Shown piece after piece: positions 1 to 10,252 of a DNA stretch of 64,000 nt. The DNA comes from Bryobacterales bacterium KBS 96 (GTDB lineage Bacteria > Acidobacteriota > Terriglobia > Bryobacterales > Bryobacteraceae): assembly GCA_000381625.1 (NCBI GenBank), contig KB906767.1, positions 1,218,629-1,282,628 of the forward strand. Reading direction: 5' to 3'. The notes under the pieces are model-generated. The model was not told where the DNA came from. It did no database searches and saw only the letters and a program-made list of their open reading frames with translations. The position numbers and the translations under genes are program-made. The stretch's first letter is position 1. Every line of letters begins with the position of its first letter.

Positions 1-1
1 A

Positions 2-553
2 CCGCGTGTGTTCGTGATCCAAACCAGAGGCACGCTGATCCTTCGCGACGTCTCCTTGTTGCGTGGACTGAGTAAGTTGACCACGCTGCGGGTCAGCTTC
101 TCCATAACGACCGACCGCGAGGACGTCCGGAGACGCTATGAGCCTCATTGCGAATCAAATAACGAAAGGCTCGCGGCCATCCGGGAATTGAACGCAGCCG
201 GCATCGAAACCTACGCGACCCTTGCGCCGCTGCTGCCTTGCGATCCCGAGCGGCTGGCAACGCTCGCTCTCGAAGCAAGCCGGCGGCGGCTGATCGGCGA
301 TCCTTTTCACATTCGCGCGGCGAAACCCAGGGGAGCGACCACGCGCGAAGCGGCTCGGCGAATCGCGGAACGGCACGGGGAATTGGATTGGTTCCAGCCA
401 GCTTTCCAGGCTAATGTCGTTCATACTATTGAGCAAGCGGCCCGCCGGGCGAATCTCGATTTCACAACGGGCTCGAAAGGGTTTTCATGGCTGGCACGAC
501 ACTCGAACGCGGAGCCGCGGATATCTTCGACCGGCTTGGCATTGGCGACCTAG
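2..553 (+). CDS. Radical SAM protein, SPL-like family (C-terminal part, 5' end outside window)
   Basis: The reading frame is open from the first bases of the window, so the N-terminal half, including any CxxxCxxC iron-sulfur motif, is not visible. The visible 183 or so residues match the C-terminal part of radical SAM proteins related to spore photoproduct lyase: an IQTRG strand, a LRDVSLL helix, a VSFSITTD strand, a RRRYEP turn, then NERLAAIRELNAAGI and a strand ending in APLLPC. In this family the region forms the later half of the TIM-barrel-like core. The real substrate is unknown; most bacterial members are uncharacterised. The last 67 bases overlap the start of the dehydrogenase that follows, which suggests co-expression. 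Confidence 0.7.
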   Translation, partial: PRVFVIQTRGTLILRDVSLLRGLSKLTTLRVSFSITTDREDVRRRYEPHCESNNERLAAIRELNAAGIETYATLAPLLPCDPERLATLALEASRRRLIGDPFHIRAAKPRGATTREAARRIAERHGELDWFQPAFQANVVHTIEQAARRANLDFTTGSKGFSWLARHSNAEPRISSTGLALAT

Positions 554-2040
554 CGGAAGGAGCTTGCGGGAAGCGCTGGATTCCCTGCTCCGGTCCTGAA
601 CTTGCCGCCATCAGTCCGCGCGACGAGCGTTTACTCGGACGTGTCAAGACAGCCACGGCCGCTGAATATGAACAGGTCATTGCGAATAGCCAGGAAGTGT
701 TCACTCGCTGGCGCCTGTGCCCCGCCCCCATTCGCGGCCAGATCGTGCGGGCAATCGGCGAGGAACTGCGGAAACACAAGGACAGCCTGGGCGCGCTAGT
801 TACGCTCGAAAACGGGAAGATTCTGGCCGAAGGCAAGGGCGAAGTGCAGGAGATGATCGACATCGCCGATTTTGCGGTGGGCCTTTCGCGTCAACTCTAC
901 GGACTTGCCATGCACAGTGAGCGGCCGCGGCATCGCATGTATGAGCAGTGGCATCCACTCGGCTTAGTTGGCGTTATTTCGGCGTTCAACTTTCCGGTCG
1001 CCGTATGGTCGTGGAACGCGCTGATTGCGGCTGTCTGCGGCGATTGCGTCGTTTGGAAGCCCTCGCCGAAAACGCCGCTAACCGCCATCGCCGTTCAGAA
1101 AATCTGCCAGTCCGTTTTGCGCGAACACGGCTGGGAAGGCGTATTCTCGCTCGTGATCGGAAGCGAAGACGAAATTGGAGAACGCCTGATTGCGGACCGG
1201 CGCGTACCGCTGATCAGCGCCACCGGTTCCACCCGCATGGGCTATCGCGTAGGCGAGGTGGTCGCGAAACGGATGGGCCGAACGCTGCTTGAGCTTGGTG
1301 GCAACAACGGTGTCATCGTAATGGAGGACGCCAATCAGGAGCTTGCCCTGCGCGGCATTCTGTTCGGAGCAGTGGGAACCGCCGGCCAGCGCTGCACAAC
1401 GATCCGCCGCCTTTTCGTGCAGCGAGCCATCGCGGCCGGCTTCCAGGAGAAACTCGCCGCGGCTTACCGTCAGATTCCTATCGGCGATCCCATGGACAAC
1501 GCAACGCTTGTCGGTCCTCTGATTGATGCGGCGGCAATCGAAGCGATGGATCGCGCGCTTCAGACGGCCGCCGAACAGGGCGGCACGGTCGTTTACGGTG
1601 GAGGCCGCATCGAGAACCGGCCGGGATTCTACGTGCGTCCCGCAATGGTGAAAGCAAAGCACGACATGCCGATCGTGCGCCGGGAGACCTTCGCGCCGAT
1701 TCTCTACTTCATCGAATTCGATACGCTTGACGAGGTGATCGGCTGGCACAACGAAGTTCCGCAAGGATTATCCTCGGCTATCTTCACCAATAACCTGATC
1801 GCGGCCGAGACATTCCTCAGCGCACGAGGCAGCGACTGCGGCATCGCCAATGTGAACATCGGAACCAGTGGCGCCGAAATTGGCGGTGCTTTCGGCGGGG
1901 AGAAAGAAACCGGAGGCGGGCGGGAGGCGGGCAGCGACGCCTGGAAAGCCTATATGCGGCGCCAGACCGTCACCGTGAACTGGTCGCCGGAACTGCCTCT
2001 TGCCCAAGGAATTTCGTTCGATTTGAAGCCGGAGCCGTGA
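487..2040 (+). CDS. ALDH7-family aldehyde dehydrogenase (probable L-aminoadipate-semialdehyde / piperideine-6-carboxylate dehydrogenase)
   Basis: A 517-residue NAD-dependent aldehyde dehydrogenase. The ALDH catalytic glutamate lies in LLELGGNN and the catalytic cysteine in TAGQRCTT. The C-terminal stretch GAEIGGAFGGEKETGGGRE followed by SDAWKAYMRR is the hallmark of ALDH7 (antiquitin / AmaB / Pcd), which oxidises alpha-aminoadipate semialdehyde in lysine breakdown. The substrate is inferred from family only; no other lysine-catabolism gene is visible here. The ATG at 487 has an AAAGGG ribosome-binding site 5 bases upstream and overlaps the radical SAM gene by 67 bases. The gene ends 4 bases before the convergent ftsK stop, so there is almost no room for a terminator. 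Confidence 0.85.
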   Translation: MAGTTLERGAADIFDRLGIGDLAEGACGKRWIPCSGPELAAISPRDERLLGRVKTATAAEYEQVIANSQEVFTRWRLCPAPIRGQIVRAIGEELRKHKDSLGALVTLENGKILAEGKGEVQEMIDIADFAVGLSRQLYGLAMHSERPRHRMYEQWHPLGLVGVISAFNFPVAVWSWNALIAAVCGDCVVWKPSPKTPLTAIAVQKICQSVLREHGWEGVFSLVIGSEDEIGERLIADRRVPLISATGSTRMGYRVGEVVAKRMGRTLLELGGNNGVIVMEDANQELALRGILFGAVGTAGQRCTTIRRLFVQRAIAAGFQEKLAAAYRQIPIGDPMDNATLVGPLIDAAAIEAMDRALQTAAEQGGTVVYGGGRIENRPGFYVRPAMVKAKHDMPIVRRETFAPILYFIEFDTLDEVIGWHNEVPQGLSSAIFTNNLIAAETFLSARGSDCGIANVNIGTSGAEIGGAFGGEKETGGGREAGSDAWKAYMRRQTVTVNWSPELPLAQGISFDLKPEP

Positions 2041-2044
2041 GCGA

Positions 2045-4492
2045 TTACCGGAACTGATCCTGCGCTTCCCGCAGCCAGTCCGGACGCTTCAGCACATCGC
2101 GTGGACGGCTTCCGTCCGGCGGCCCGATGATGCCGTCGCGCTGCATCATGTCGAGAATCCGCGCGGCGCGTCCGTAGCCCAGCCGCAGCCGGCGCTGCAG
2201 CGTTGAAGTGGAGGCTTTGCCCATTTCCACTACTACACGCACGGCGTCTTCATACATCGGATCCTGTTCGCCGTCCACGACTTCCGTCTCGCCGTCCTCG
2301 TCCTCTGACGGAGGCGTCAGCAAATAGCTCTGGTCGTACTCGGGCGCGGCTTGCCCTTTCCAGAAGTCCACCACTTTGGTGATTTCATTCTCCGTGACAA
2401 AGGCGCCGTGAACGCGCGTGAGGCGCGAGGAACCCGGCGGCAGGTATAGCATGTCGCCCTTCCCGAGCAAATGTTCCGCTCCCATTGAGTCGAGCACCGT
2501 TCGGGAATCGACACGCGTCGCAACACGAAAACTGATACGCGACGGGAAGTTCGCTTTGATGATTCCGGTGATCACATCCACACTGGGGCGCTGCGTCGCC
2601 AGCACGAGATGCATGCCAACCGCGCGAGCCATCTGCGCCAGCCGCGTAATGCACTCCTCCACGTTGGCCCGCTCCAGCATCATCAGATCCGCCAGCTCGT
2701 CGATCAGAATCAAGATGTACGGCAGCGGTTGAAGATCGTCGTTCTCAGCCTCTGTTTCCTCGAACAGGTTCATTGGCTGCTGGCGTAACTCGGCCACCTT
2801 CTTGTTGAACTGATCGATATTGCGAACGCCTTGCGCCGCGAGCAACTTCAAGCGGCGTTCCATTTCGAGCACCGCGTTGCGCAATGCGTTTGTCGCCTTC
2901 TTCGGCTCTGTAATCACGGGAGTCAGAAGATGCGGAATGCCCTCGTAAATTCCAAGTTCAACGCGTTTGGGATCGACCATGATCATGCGCACCTCGTCGG
3001 GGGTCGCCTTGTAGAGGAACGACATGATCAACCCATTGAGCGTCACGCTCTTGCCGGAGCCGGTCGACCCCGCAATCAACAGGTGCGGCATCGTTTCCAG
3101 CGACGCGACTTTGATGCGCCCATTAATATCTTTGCCGAGCGCAATGGTCATTCGCGACGGCGATTCATGGAATTCGTTCGATTCCACAATTTCGCGAAGA
3201 CTGATGACCTCGCGCCTGGTGTTCGGCACCTCAATTCCGATGGTCGGCTTGCCCGGCAGCCTTTCGATCAAAACCGATTCGGCCTGCAGACCGAGGCAGA
3301 GATCCTCTGTCAGCGTCGTAATACGGCTGTACTTGATGCCCGCTTCCGGCTTGTATTCGAAGGTCGTGACCACGGGGCCGGGGTTGATCTGAACCACCGA
3401 TCCCCGGACGTTGAACTCTTCCAGTTTCGATTTAATCCGCCCCGCGACTTCCTTCAATTCCTGACCGTCGTAGCCGCCGCGCATTGGCGTCTCGTTCAGC
3501 AACTCGGTTGAGGGCATTCGGTAGACGCGCTTGCGGCGCAAGGGTTTGGCTGGAGCGGCGGTTTCAGCGAAATGATATTCCTCGTCCTCTTCCGGCTCGG
3601 GTTCCGGCACGCGGCGGATTACAGGATCTTCGAGAGGACGAATGGGAATCTCGTGTAGCTCGTCTTCGGCCGCCGGCTCAAACTCCGGATCGAGATCGAA
3701 CGGCGGCGCATCCACGGCAATCGGCGGCGCGCTCTCCACAATCGCTCCGGGCTCATCGAGAGCTTCAGCGGGCAAGTTCCTGCGCGGACGGGCGGAGTCG
3801 CCGTCGGCCTCCACGCGTTTGGGCGTTCTCTTCGCGCCGCCGCGCAGCGCCGTTCGTTCGGCAGCCCGTTGCTTTGCCCGTTCCAGAGCTCTCTCACGGC
3901 GAGCTTCGCTCCATGCGTGTAGCCTGTTGCGCATCGAGCGCAATCGGGCGATCGGGCCTGCGAACCAGCGGCCCAGCATGGCAACTTCAAACGTGGAGAT
4001 CAGGTACAGCGCAATCACGGAACCGGCTGCCGTCGCAATCATCGCGCCCGTGCGGTTCATCGCCGAAGCCAGGTAATCGGCAATCACCATCCCGAAAACG
4101 CCACTGGCTGGAAGATCGCCGCGCAGCGGACGCCAGGAAGCCAGCAATCCACAGGCGCTCGCAATGGATAACCAGAGGGCCAGCGCGCCCAGCACCTTAA
4201 TGCCTGGGCTCCTCAGTTCGCTCGACCGGACCCATTTCCAGCCAAGCAGCCAGATAAACGCCGGCATCAGATAGGCGCTGATTCCTAGTCCTTGCAAGGC
4301 AAGATCGGCAAAATGAGCGCCAAAGCGGCCCATAAGATTGCTTGGGCGCGCCACGCCTGTCGCCGTGTTCCACGACGGATCGAGCGGGCTATACGAGGCG
4401 AGACTTAGCGCAAGTCCCAGCCCTCCGAGAAGCAACAAGAACCCTACGACTTCATTCAGCCGCGAGTACCGAGTGGGAGATAAGAATCTCAT
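2045..4492 (-). CDS. ftsK: DNA translocase FtsK/SpoIIIE
   Basis: A septal DNA pump that moves chromosome ends across the closing division site. The N-terminus has about four membrane helices (for example residues 15-35), followed by an acidic/proline-rich linker. The motor carries Walker A GSTGSGKS near residue 475, Walker [14 protein letters not shown] and the [12 protein letters not shown] element. The C-terminal gamma winged helix ([20 protein letters not shown]) reads KOPS sequences. At 815 residues it is typical of short FtsK proteins. I chose the ATG at 4492 because it overlaps the uppP stop as ATGA; the frame stays open to an ATG at 4555 that would overlap uppP by 67 bases, and the GGAGG touching the 4492 start is oddly close. 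Confidence 0.93.
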   Translation of the reverse strand: MRFLSPTRYSRLNEVVGFLLLLGGLGLALSLASYSPLDPSWNTATGVARPSNLMGRFGAHFADLALQGLGISAYLMPAFIWLLGWKWVRSSELRSPGIKVLGALALWLSIASACGLLASWRPLRGDLPASGVFGMVIADYLASAMNRTGAMIATAAGSVIALYLISTFEVAMLGRWFAGPIARLRSMRNRLHAWSEARRERALERAKQRAAERTALRGGAKRTPKRVEADGDSARPRRNLPAEALDEPGAIVESAPPIAVDAPPFDLDPEFEPAAEDELHEIPIRPLEDPVIRRVPEPEPEEDEEYHFAETAAPAKPLRRKRVYRMPSTELLNETPMRGGYDGQELKEVAGRIKSKLEEFNVRGSVVQINPGPVVTTFEYKPEAGIKYSRITTLTEDLCLGLQAESVLIERLPGKPTIGIEVPNTRREVISLREIVESNEFHESPSRMTIALGKDINGRIKVASLETMPHLLIAGSTGSGKSVTLNGLIMSFLYKATPDEVRMIMVDPKRVELGIYEGIPHLLTPVITEPKKATNALRNAVLEMERRLKLLAAQGVRNIDQFNKKVAELRQQPMNLFEETEAENDDLQPLPYILILIDELADLMMLERANVEECITRLAQMARAVGMHLVLATQRPSVDVITGIIKANFPSRISFRVATRVDSRTVLDSMGAEHLLGKGDMLYLPPGSSRLTRVHGAFVTENEITKVVDFWKGQAAPEYDQSYLLTPPSEDEDGETEVVDGEQDPMYEDAVRVVVEMGKASTSTLQRRLRLGYGRAARILDMMQRDGIIGPPDGSRPRDVLKRPDWLREAQDQFR

Positions 4493-5316
4493 CCTCCGAT
4501 ATGGAAGAACACAGCCAGAGCGATTATTATTATGCCAAAAATGATTCGATACCAAACGAACAAGGCGAGAGTGTTCTGTTTCAGGTATTTCAAGAAGAAG
4601 GCGATCACGACGATTCCGACCAACCCACTAACAAGGATGCCGAGCGCGTAAGGCAATCCCATGCCCGCCGGAACGCCGCCCTGTTTGTGCATGTCCCAGG
4701 CGTCTTTACCCGCGGCGGCCGCAATCGCCGGCGTTGACAGCAGGAACGAGAATCGCGCGGCGGCTTCGCGGTTGAGGGACCGGAACCGCCCCGCCGTAAT
4801 GGTGATGCCGCTCCGTGACGTGCCGGGGACAACCGCGAGCGCCTGTGAGACGCCGATCCACATGGCATCCGCCCAACTCATCTGATCGAGACCCCGTTTA
4901 GCCTGGGAAAACCGGTCGCCGAAATACATCAGTATGCCGATCACAATCAACATGACGCCCATGACAATCAGGTTTCGCCAAGGACCCTCGGCCTGTTTGT
5001 TGAAAACGAGGCCTGCGATTCCGACCGGTATGGAGCCGAGCACGAGATACCATAGCAGGGCGCGGCTGTTCTCATCCGGCTGCGAGCCGCGATACGGCAC
5101 GCCGATTCCGTTTAGGATAATCTGCACCCAGTCTCTGAAAAAGAAAATAATAATTGCCGCCAACGTTCCGGCGTGCAGCGCGATATCGAAACCCAAACCG
5201 GGATCGCGCCAATGTAACAACTGCGGAATAATTGCCAGATGCGCTGTGCTGCTGACAGGTAAAAATTCGGTTAAACCCTGCACAATCGCAAGGATGATCG
5301 CCTGATAAAGCGGCAT
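4489..5316 (-). CDS. uppP: Undecaprenyl-diphosphate phosphatase (UppP/BacA)
   Basis: An integral membrane phosphatase of 275 residues that recycles undecaprenyl pyrophosphate, the lipid carrier for peptidoglycan and O-antigen synthesis. Both signature regions are present: the N-terminal [15 protein letters not shown] motif with the conserved glutamate and serine pair, and PGTSRSG further on. About eight hydrophobic segments follow. It is upstream of ftsK on the same strand and its TGA overlaps the ftsK ATG, so the two are probably translated together. The region to the divergent pyk gene is only 70 bases and should hold both promoters. Confidence 0.95.
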   Translation of the reverse strand: MPLYQAIILAIVQGLTEFLPVSSTAHLAIIPQLLHWRDPGLGFDIALHAGTLAAIIIFFFRDWVQIILNGIGVPYRGSQPDENSRALLWYLVLGSIPVGIAGLVFNKQAEGPWRNLIVMGVMLIVIGILMYFGDRFSQAKRGLDQMSWADAMWIGVSQALAVVPGTSRSGITITAGRFRSLNREAAARFSFLLSTPAIAAAAGKDAWDMHKQGGVPAGMGLPYALGILVSGLVGIVVIAFFLKYLKQNTLALFVWYRIIFGIIIIALAVFFHIGG

Positions 5317-5386
5317 AATGGAACTTTAAGTACGTTTCCTTCGCGAAAAATCTCATTCGCCTTGGATAATCGTAGCGCACCCATTC

Positions 5387-6808
5387 ATGCGAACCACCAA
5401 AATTGTCGCCACGCTCGGACCCGCAACTGACGCTCCTGAAACGCTGAAGAAAATGTTCGAAGCGGGCGTGGATGTCTTCCGCCTCAACGCCTCGCACGGC
5501 ACGCAGGACGATCACGCGCGGCGTATAGTGGCCATCCGGCAAATCGCCGCCGACACACAACGGAATGTCAGTATTCTGCTCGATCTGCAAGGTCCGAAAA
5601 TCCGCCTGGGCACGTTCCGGAACGGGGGCGCATATCTTGAAACCGGTTCTGTTTTCACAATTACGACACAACAGGTGGAAGGCACGCCAGAAATTGCGTC
5701 TACCGGATATCCGGATTTCGCTCGCGATGTGAATCCAGGCGATACGGTGCTGCTGGCCGATGGAGCCGTGCAGCTCGAGGTGATTGCTTCCGACGGCGTT
5801 TCGGCGCAATGCAGAGTAGTTCACGGCGGTCCGATTAGCGACCGTAAAGGCATCAATTTGCCCGGAGTGAAAATCAGCACTCCGTCGCTCTCGAAAAAGG
5901 ACGTTTCCGATGCCCACTTCGGAGTGGAGCAGGGCGTCGATTTCATCGCTCTGTCGTTTGTCAGGACGGGAAAAGATGTGCTGCGGTTGCGGCATCTGCT
6001 TGACGAAGCCGACGCGCGGCAGCCCATTATCGCGAAAATCGAAAAGCCAGAGGCATGGCAGAATCTCGATGCCATCGTCGAAGAAGCGGATGGCGTCATG
6101 GTGGCGCGTGGAGATCTCGGCGTCGAGATGGCGCTCGAAAAGGTGCCCATGATTCAAAAGGCGATCATCGAGCGCACGCGGCAGTATGGCAAATTCGTCA
6201 TCACGGCGACGCAAATGCTCGAGTCCATGATCGAGAATCCGTTGCCTACTCGCGCCGAAGTGAGCGACATCGCCAATGCGATTTACGACGGAACCAGCGC
6301 GCTGATGTTATCGGCGGAAACATCCGCTGGCAAATTTCCGATTGAATCGGTAAAAATGATGGCGAAAATCGCCCTTGAAACGGAAAATGCGGTGCGCGAC
6401 CAGGGATTCAAGGAAGTGCAGCTCGTCAGCCAGCCCACAACGCCGCACATCATCGCCGATGCCGCTTACCATGCCGCGAGAGCCGCCGGGGCCTCCGCGC
6501 TGGTGGTTGGCACAACAAGCGGAGCGACAGCCAGGCTCCTGGCGCGATACCGGCCGCCGGTTCCCATCTATGCGTTCACCGGAAGCGAAGTTGTGGCGCG
6601 TCAGCTTTCCATTGTGTACGGTGTGCAGGCGATCGTCGCGCCAGCTTCGAGTTCTACCGACACAATGCTGATGGAAATGGAGCGGACGCTTGTCGAATCG
6701 GGAAAGCTAGCGGCTGGCAACAGCGTCGTATTTGTGGCTGGCCAACCGGTGAATCAGACCGGCACCACGAACATGCTGAAGGTCCACCGCGTCACCGGGC
6801 GGTATTAG
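5387..6808 (+). CDS. pyk: Pyruvate kinase
   Basis: Catalyses phosphoenolpyruvate plus ADP to pyruvate plus ATP, the last step of glycolysis. The protein begins MRTTKIVATLGPAT, has FRLNASHG, the LLDLQGPKIRLG segment, the active-site block AKIEKPEAWQNLDAI with the catalytic lysine, and the metal-binding MVARGDLGVE motif, followed by TATQMLESM. The C-terminal allosteric domain is complete, giving 473 residues, the usual length. Its last 17 bases overlap the end of the convergent aldo/keto reductase gene. Confidence 0.97.
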   Translation: MRTTKIVATLGPATDAPETLKKMFEAGVDVFRLNASHGTQDDHARRIVAIRQIAADTQRNVSILLDLQGPKIRLGTFRNGGAYLETGSVFTITTQQVEGTPEIASTGYPDFARDVNPGDTVLLADGAVQLEVIASDGVSAQCRVVHGGPISDRKGINLPGVKISTPSLSKKDVSDAHFGVEQGVDFIALSFVRTGKDVLRLRHLLDEADARQPIIAKIEKPEAWQNLDAIVEEADGVMVARGDLGVEMALEKVPMIQKAIIERTRQYGKFVITATQMLESMIENPLPTRAEVSDIANAIYDGTSALMLSAETSAGKFPIESVKMMAKIALETENAVRDQGFKEVQLVSQPTTPHIIADAAYHAARAAGASALVVGTTSGATARLLARYRPPVPIYAFTGSEVVARQLSIVYGVQAIVAPASSSTDTMLMEMERTLVESGKLAAGNSVVFVAGQPVNQTGTTNMLKVHRVTGRY

Positions 6809-7778
6809 CGGCATTTTCAGCGCTTGCCTGATTTAGCAGTTCGATTGCAGCGCCGTCGAGTTGCAGCTTCGTGGCTTCCACCAGATCGTTCAATTGATCG
6901 AGGTTCGTTGCGCTTGCGATGGGAGCGGTTATGCTCGGCCGCGCAATCAGCCACGCCAGCGAAACTCGCGCGGGCGTTGAACTGTATTGCTTTGCCACTT
7001 CATCCAGGGCTTTAAGAATACGAAACCCCCGCTCATTCAGGTACTTCTTAATGCCTTGCCCTCGCGCGCTCTTCGATAGGTCGGCCTCCGAGCGATATTT
7101 CCCGGTGAGAAAGCCGCTCGCCAGGGAAAAATAGCTGATGACGCCGAGACCGTTCTGTTCGCAAACACCTTCCAGCGCGCTCTCATATCCGGAGCGTTCG
7201 TAAAGATTGTACTGCGGCTGTAGGCTCTCGTAGCGCGGCAGTCCCAGTTCCTTGCTGATTTTCAGCGCCTCCGAAAGCCGCTCAGCCGTATAGTTGGAAG
7301 CGCCGATTGCTCGCACCTTGCCCTGCTTGATGAGTTGAGCGTATGTCTCCAGTGTTTCCTGAATCGGCGTTCCCGGATCGTCGTAGTGCGCTTGGTATAG
7401 ATCGATGTAGTCGGTCTGCAGCCGTTGCAGCGATTCCTCAATGGCGCCTTGCAGATACGCCTTCGAGAGCCCTTTCTTTCCCGGACTCATCTCCCCGCCG
7501 GCCTTGGTCGCGAGCACCACCCGGTCGCGTTTTCCCGTTCGCTTAAACCATTTGCCGATGACCGTTTCCGATTCCCCGCCCTTATTGCCGGGAGCCCAGT
7601 GCGAATATACATCGGCGGTGTCAACAAGGTTGAAGTCCGCATCGACAAACGCATCCAGCAGTTTGAATGAGGTCTGCTCGTCGGCCGTCCATCCGAAGAC
7701 GTTTCCTCCGAACGCGAGCGGCGATACTTCGAGACCGGAATTTCCAAGCTTTCGTTTCTGCATGTATGTGAGATTCAC
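6792..7778 (-). CDS. Aldo/keto reductase
   Basis: A 328-residue NAD(P)H-dependent oxidoreductase with the TIM-barrel AKR fold. The catalytic tetrad can be read as Asp and Tyr in NLVDTADVYS, Lys in VLATKAGG and His in LYQAHYDD; the IGASNYTAERL strand is also typical. It is closest in style to the general-stress / YajO-Tas type reductases acting on small aldehydes or ketones, but the substrate cannot be told from sequence. A second ATG lies five codons in (MQKRKLG), which matches the usual N-terminus of the family and may be the true start. Convergent with pyk. Confidence 0.88.
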   Translation of the reverse strand: MNLTYMQKRKLGNSGLEVSPLAFGGNVFGWTADEQTSFKLLDAFVDADFNLVDTADVYSHWAPGNKGGESETVIGKWFKRTGKRDRVVLATKAGGEMSPGKKGLSKAYLQGAIEESLQRLQTDYIDLYQAHYDDPGTPIQETLETYAQLIKQGKVRAIGASNYTAERLSEALKISKELGLPRYESLQPQYNLYERSGYESALEGVCEQNGLGVISYFSLASGFLTGKYRSEADLSKSARGQGIKKYLNERGFRILKALDEVAKQYSSTPARVSLAWLIARPSITAPIASATNLDQLNDLVEATKLQLDGAAIELLNQASAENAANTAR

Positions 7779-7839
7779 GATCCAGCCGATAGTTGCATGC
7801 TCAGCCCGGAATGGCTCGCGGCTCTTGCGGGATGGGGGA

Positions 7840-10158
7840 TTAAAACGAGAACGTCAGGCGCGCCGACGCGCTCCGCGGAGGGGCCAACGCCGTACCTGAA
7901 AACAGACCCGCGAAATCGATTACGTTCAGCCGATCGGTTACGTTGAGAAAATCGGCTTGCAGATCGACGGACCGTGACTCATGTTTCCACACGGCGGCCC
8001 CGCCGGAGAAGTTGACCGTGAAGGACGGCCGCACGCGGTTTCGGTCGAAATTCACGCGATTCACTACCGCCTGACTGTATTGGCTGATTAATTCGTCGAT
8101 ATCGCCAGACGCGATTTCGGTAGGCAGGCCGCTGCCGTAAACCCCGCTGCTTGCGATCCACACTCGCTTGCTCACTTGATAGCGTACTTGAGCGGCGGCT
8201 GTGTTGCGCTGGTCCTGGCTGATAGGAAAACTAGAGGTCTGGCTGATTTCAGTCGAAGCATCGTCGCCAAGAAGAAGTCCTCCAGTGACGGGAAGAAAAC
8301 CGGTGCCTGTCTGATTCGAATAACTGAGAAACGCCGACAGCGGTCCCCATTTCGGAATGCTGAGCCGCGCTTCAACGCCATGAATTTGAGCGTGAGAGAA
8401 CGCAATCGGAAAGCTCACTCCCGTGTTTAGAAAAACATCGTCATCGGCGAAATTATCTTCGTAGCGTCGGAAAACGTCGACATCCAGGCGAACATGGGCC
8501 GTGAGAGCTTCCGAGATACCGGCGTCATAAAAGTTGCCGTGCGACGGCTTCACCGGCAGCCTCAGTACCTGATCGCTAAGACTCGAAACCTCAGCCGTAC
8601 TCGCCAACAGAAGATTTTCGATTGCCGGCGTCTGAAACACGCGATCGTATGAGGCATGAAAGAGCATCTTCGCGGCGGGCCAGTAGAAAGAAGCGCCGAG
8701 TCGTGGACTCCATGCCTGCTCCTTGACAAGCAAGTTATAGCCATCCCATCGCAGACCGCCACTGAGGGACAGATTGCGGTAGCGGTAGACATCCTGCGCA
8801 TACAGGGAACCCTCCCGGTCCAGCGCGTGCCCATGAAACGAAAACTGACGAGGCGTGTCCGGATCGAAGTAATCGGGATTCGTCACGTTGTATGCGAATG
8901 CTTCATGCACGGCGCCATATAGAAAATCGCCCCCGGCCTTCCAGTTATTGGCGCCAGCCTGACCGGCAACCCCGGACGCGATGTAACCTTGCTTGAACCC
9001 ACGGCTCTGAAACGCCGCAATCGGATCGGAAAGCTCGTTTGACCAAAGGTCCGCATTCACGTCTTCGAATAAACCGCGGGACGTAAACAGCAACACCGGC
9101 GATAGGACGCGCTGATAACGGCCCTGCAGTTCGTTGTCCCCACTGTCACGATCCTGACGCTGGCCCGCCATCTGCTGCAATAATTCATTCGGCACTTGAA
9201 ACCGTGCGTCGCTGTGCGAATACGTGAAACCCAGGCGCTGGTCGTCGGTCAGATCGCGTTCGAATTGCCCCGAGAAAGAGGCTGTCGTCGCGCTGTTCGT
9301 GTAATTGTTTAGCACCGGCGGATCGAGGTACCGGTCCGTGCGCGCTCCTTCGGCGCTGATGCCCGCAAAGTTCCGCCCCCAACCATACTGAGTACCGAAG
9401 GACCCGTGTTCGGTATTAAAGCTTCCACCACCTAGAACAGCTTTGCCATGCAGACCCCTCGCCAGGTCCGGCGTGGTTGTCACTTCGATGACTCCGCCGA
9501 GTTTACGCCCGAATTCCGCAGGATAGCTACCCGTCAGCACCTGCAGGCTTTGAATGTTGTCGATATCGAAAGGCGGCGCGAACGACGGCGATCGATTATC
9601 GGTCAGCGGCAGCCCATCCACAATGTACTGAACTTGATACTCGGAGCCACGCGGATGGAGCACGCCGTTTGCCTCAAGCAGCCAACCGGGCTGCATCGCC
9701 AATAGTTCGGGAAGCGCGCGCCCGGGAGTGCTGCGATTCTGCTCCGTAAGCTGCCGCGATCCCAGCGCCACGGCAGAGCCCAACTGGTGAGGATCGAGCA
9801 ATGTCAAATGGTCTTCCACATCCACGACCGTCTTAACGGGACCGACGATCAGAGAAATCGGAAGCTTCACCGGAATGCCCGACCGGATTTCCACCATTCC
9901 CGATGCCGGCTTGAATCCGTTGAGGCTGATCATGTAATGGTAGATGCCGTAGGGCAGGTGGCGGACAACAGCCTCCCCGTCCTCGTTGGCGCGCACGGTC
10001 TTATGGGTGGAATTCGATTCAGAGTTCAGGTCGACAGAAGCGGCAAGAGCATTCCCGGTAACGTCGTGTACGGAGAACCGAACCTCGCCTTCGCTCGTCT
10101 GTGCGAAGGCGACCGCCACGGCTGCTAAAACACAGAGGAGCAGCCTGACAAAGTACAT
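7840..10158 (-). CDS. TonB-dependent receptor with N-terminal carboxypeptidase-regulatory-like domain
   Basis: An outer-membrane receptor of 772 residues. A signal peptide (RLLLCVLAAVAVAFAQ) is followed by a carboxypeptidase-regulatory-like beta-sandwich (about residues 25-110) and a plug domain with YIVDGLPLTDNR and GSYPAEFGRKLGGVIEV. The remainder is a transmembrane beta-barrel ending in the aromatic sequence RLTFSF expected of an outer-membrane protein. It is shorter than the Oar-like receptors elsewhere in the window (1169-1179 residues). The ligand is unknown; in this phylum such receptors are numerous and usually import carbohydrates or chelated metals. It diverges from the methyltransferase gene across 94 bases. 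Confidence 0.88.
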   Translation of the reverse strand: MYFVRLLLCVLAAVAVAFAQTSEGEVRFSVHDVTGNALAASVDLNSESNSTHKTVRANEDGEAVVRHLPYGIYHYMISLNGFKPASGMVEIRSGIPVKLPISLIVGPVKTVVDVEDHLTLLDPHQLGSAVALGSRQLTEQNRSTPGRALPELLAMQPGWLLEANGVLHPRGSEYQVQYIVDGLPLTDNRSPSFAPPFDIDNIQSLQVLTGSYPAEFGRKLGGVIEVTTTPDLARGLHGKAVLGGGSFNTEHGSFGTQYGWGRNFAGISAEGARTDRYLDPPVLNNYTNSATTASFSGQFERDLTDDQRLGFTYSHSDARFQVPNELLQQMAGQRQDRDSGDNELQGRYQRVLSPVLLFTSRGLFEDVNADLWSNELSDPIAAFQSRGFKQGYIASGVAGQAGANNWKAGGDFLYGAVHEAFAYNVTNPDYFDPDTPRQFSFHGHALDREGSLYAQDVYRYRNLSLSGGLRWDGYNLLVKEQAWSPRLGASFYWPAAKMLFHASYDRVFQTPAIENLLLASTAEVSSLSDQVLRLPVKPSHGNFYDAGISEALTAHVRLDVDVFRRYEDNFADDDVFLNTGVSFPIAFSHAQIHGVEARLSIPKWGPLSAFLSYSNQTGTGFLPVTGGLLLGDDASTEISQTSSFPISQDQRNTAAAQVRYQVSKRVWIASSGVYGSGLPTEIASGDIDELISQYSQAVVNRVNFDRNRVRPSFTVNFSGGAAVWKHESRSVDLQADFLNVTDRLNVIDFAGLFSGTALAPPRSASARLTFSF

Positions 10159-10252
10159 AATCTATTTTAGCGATGAATGCCCGGTCATACAGTCGAAGCG
10201 TATACCCGGCAAACTCGGATCGTAACATGACATCACTTTCGGAGGACCAGAA

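Noticed and set aside
5072-6214. Long minus-strand open frame (380 codons) opposite pyk and inside uppP
   Set aside because: Runs through two certain genes in other frames; no family features.
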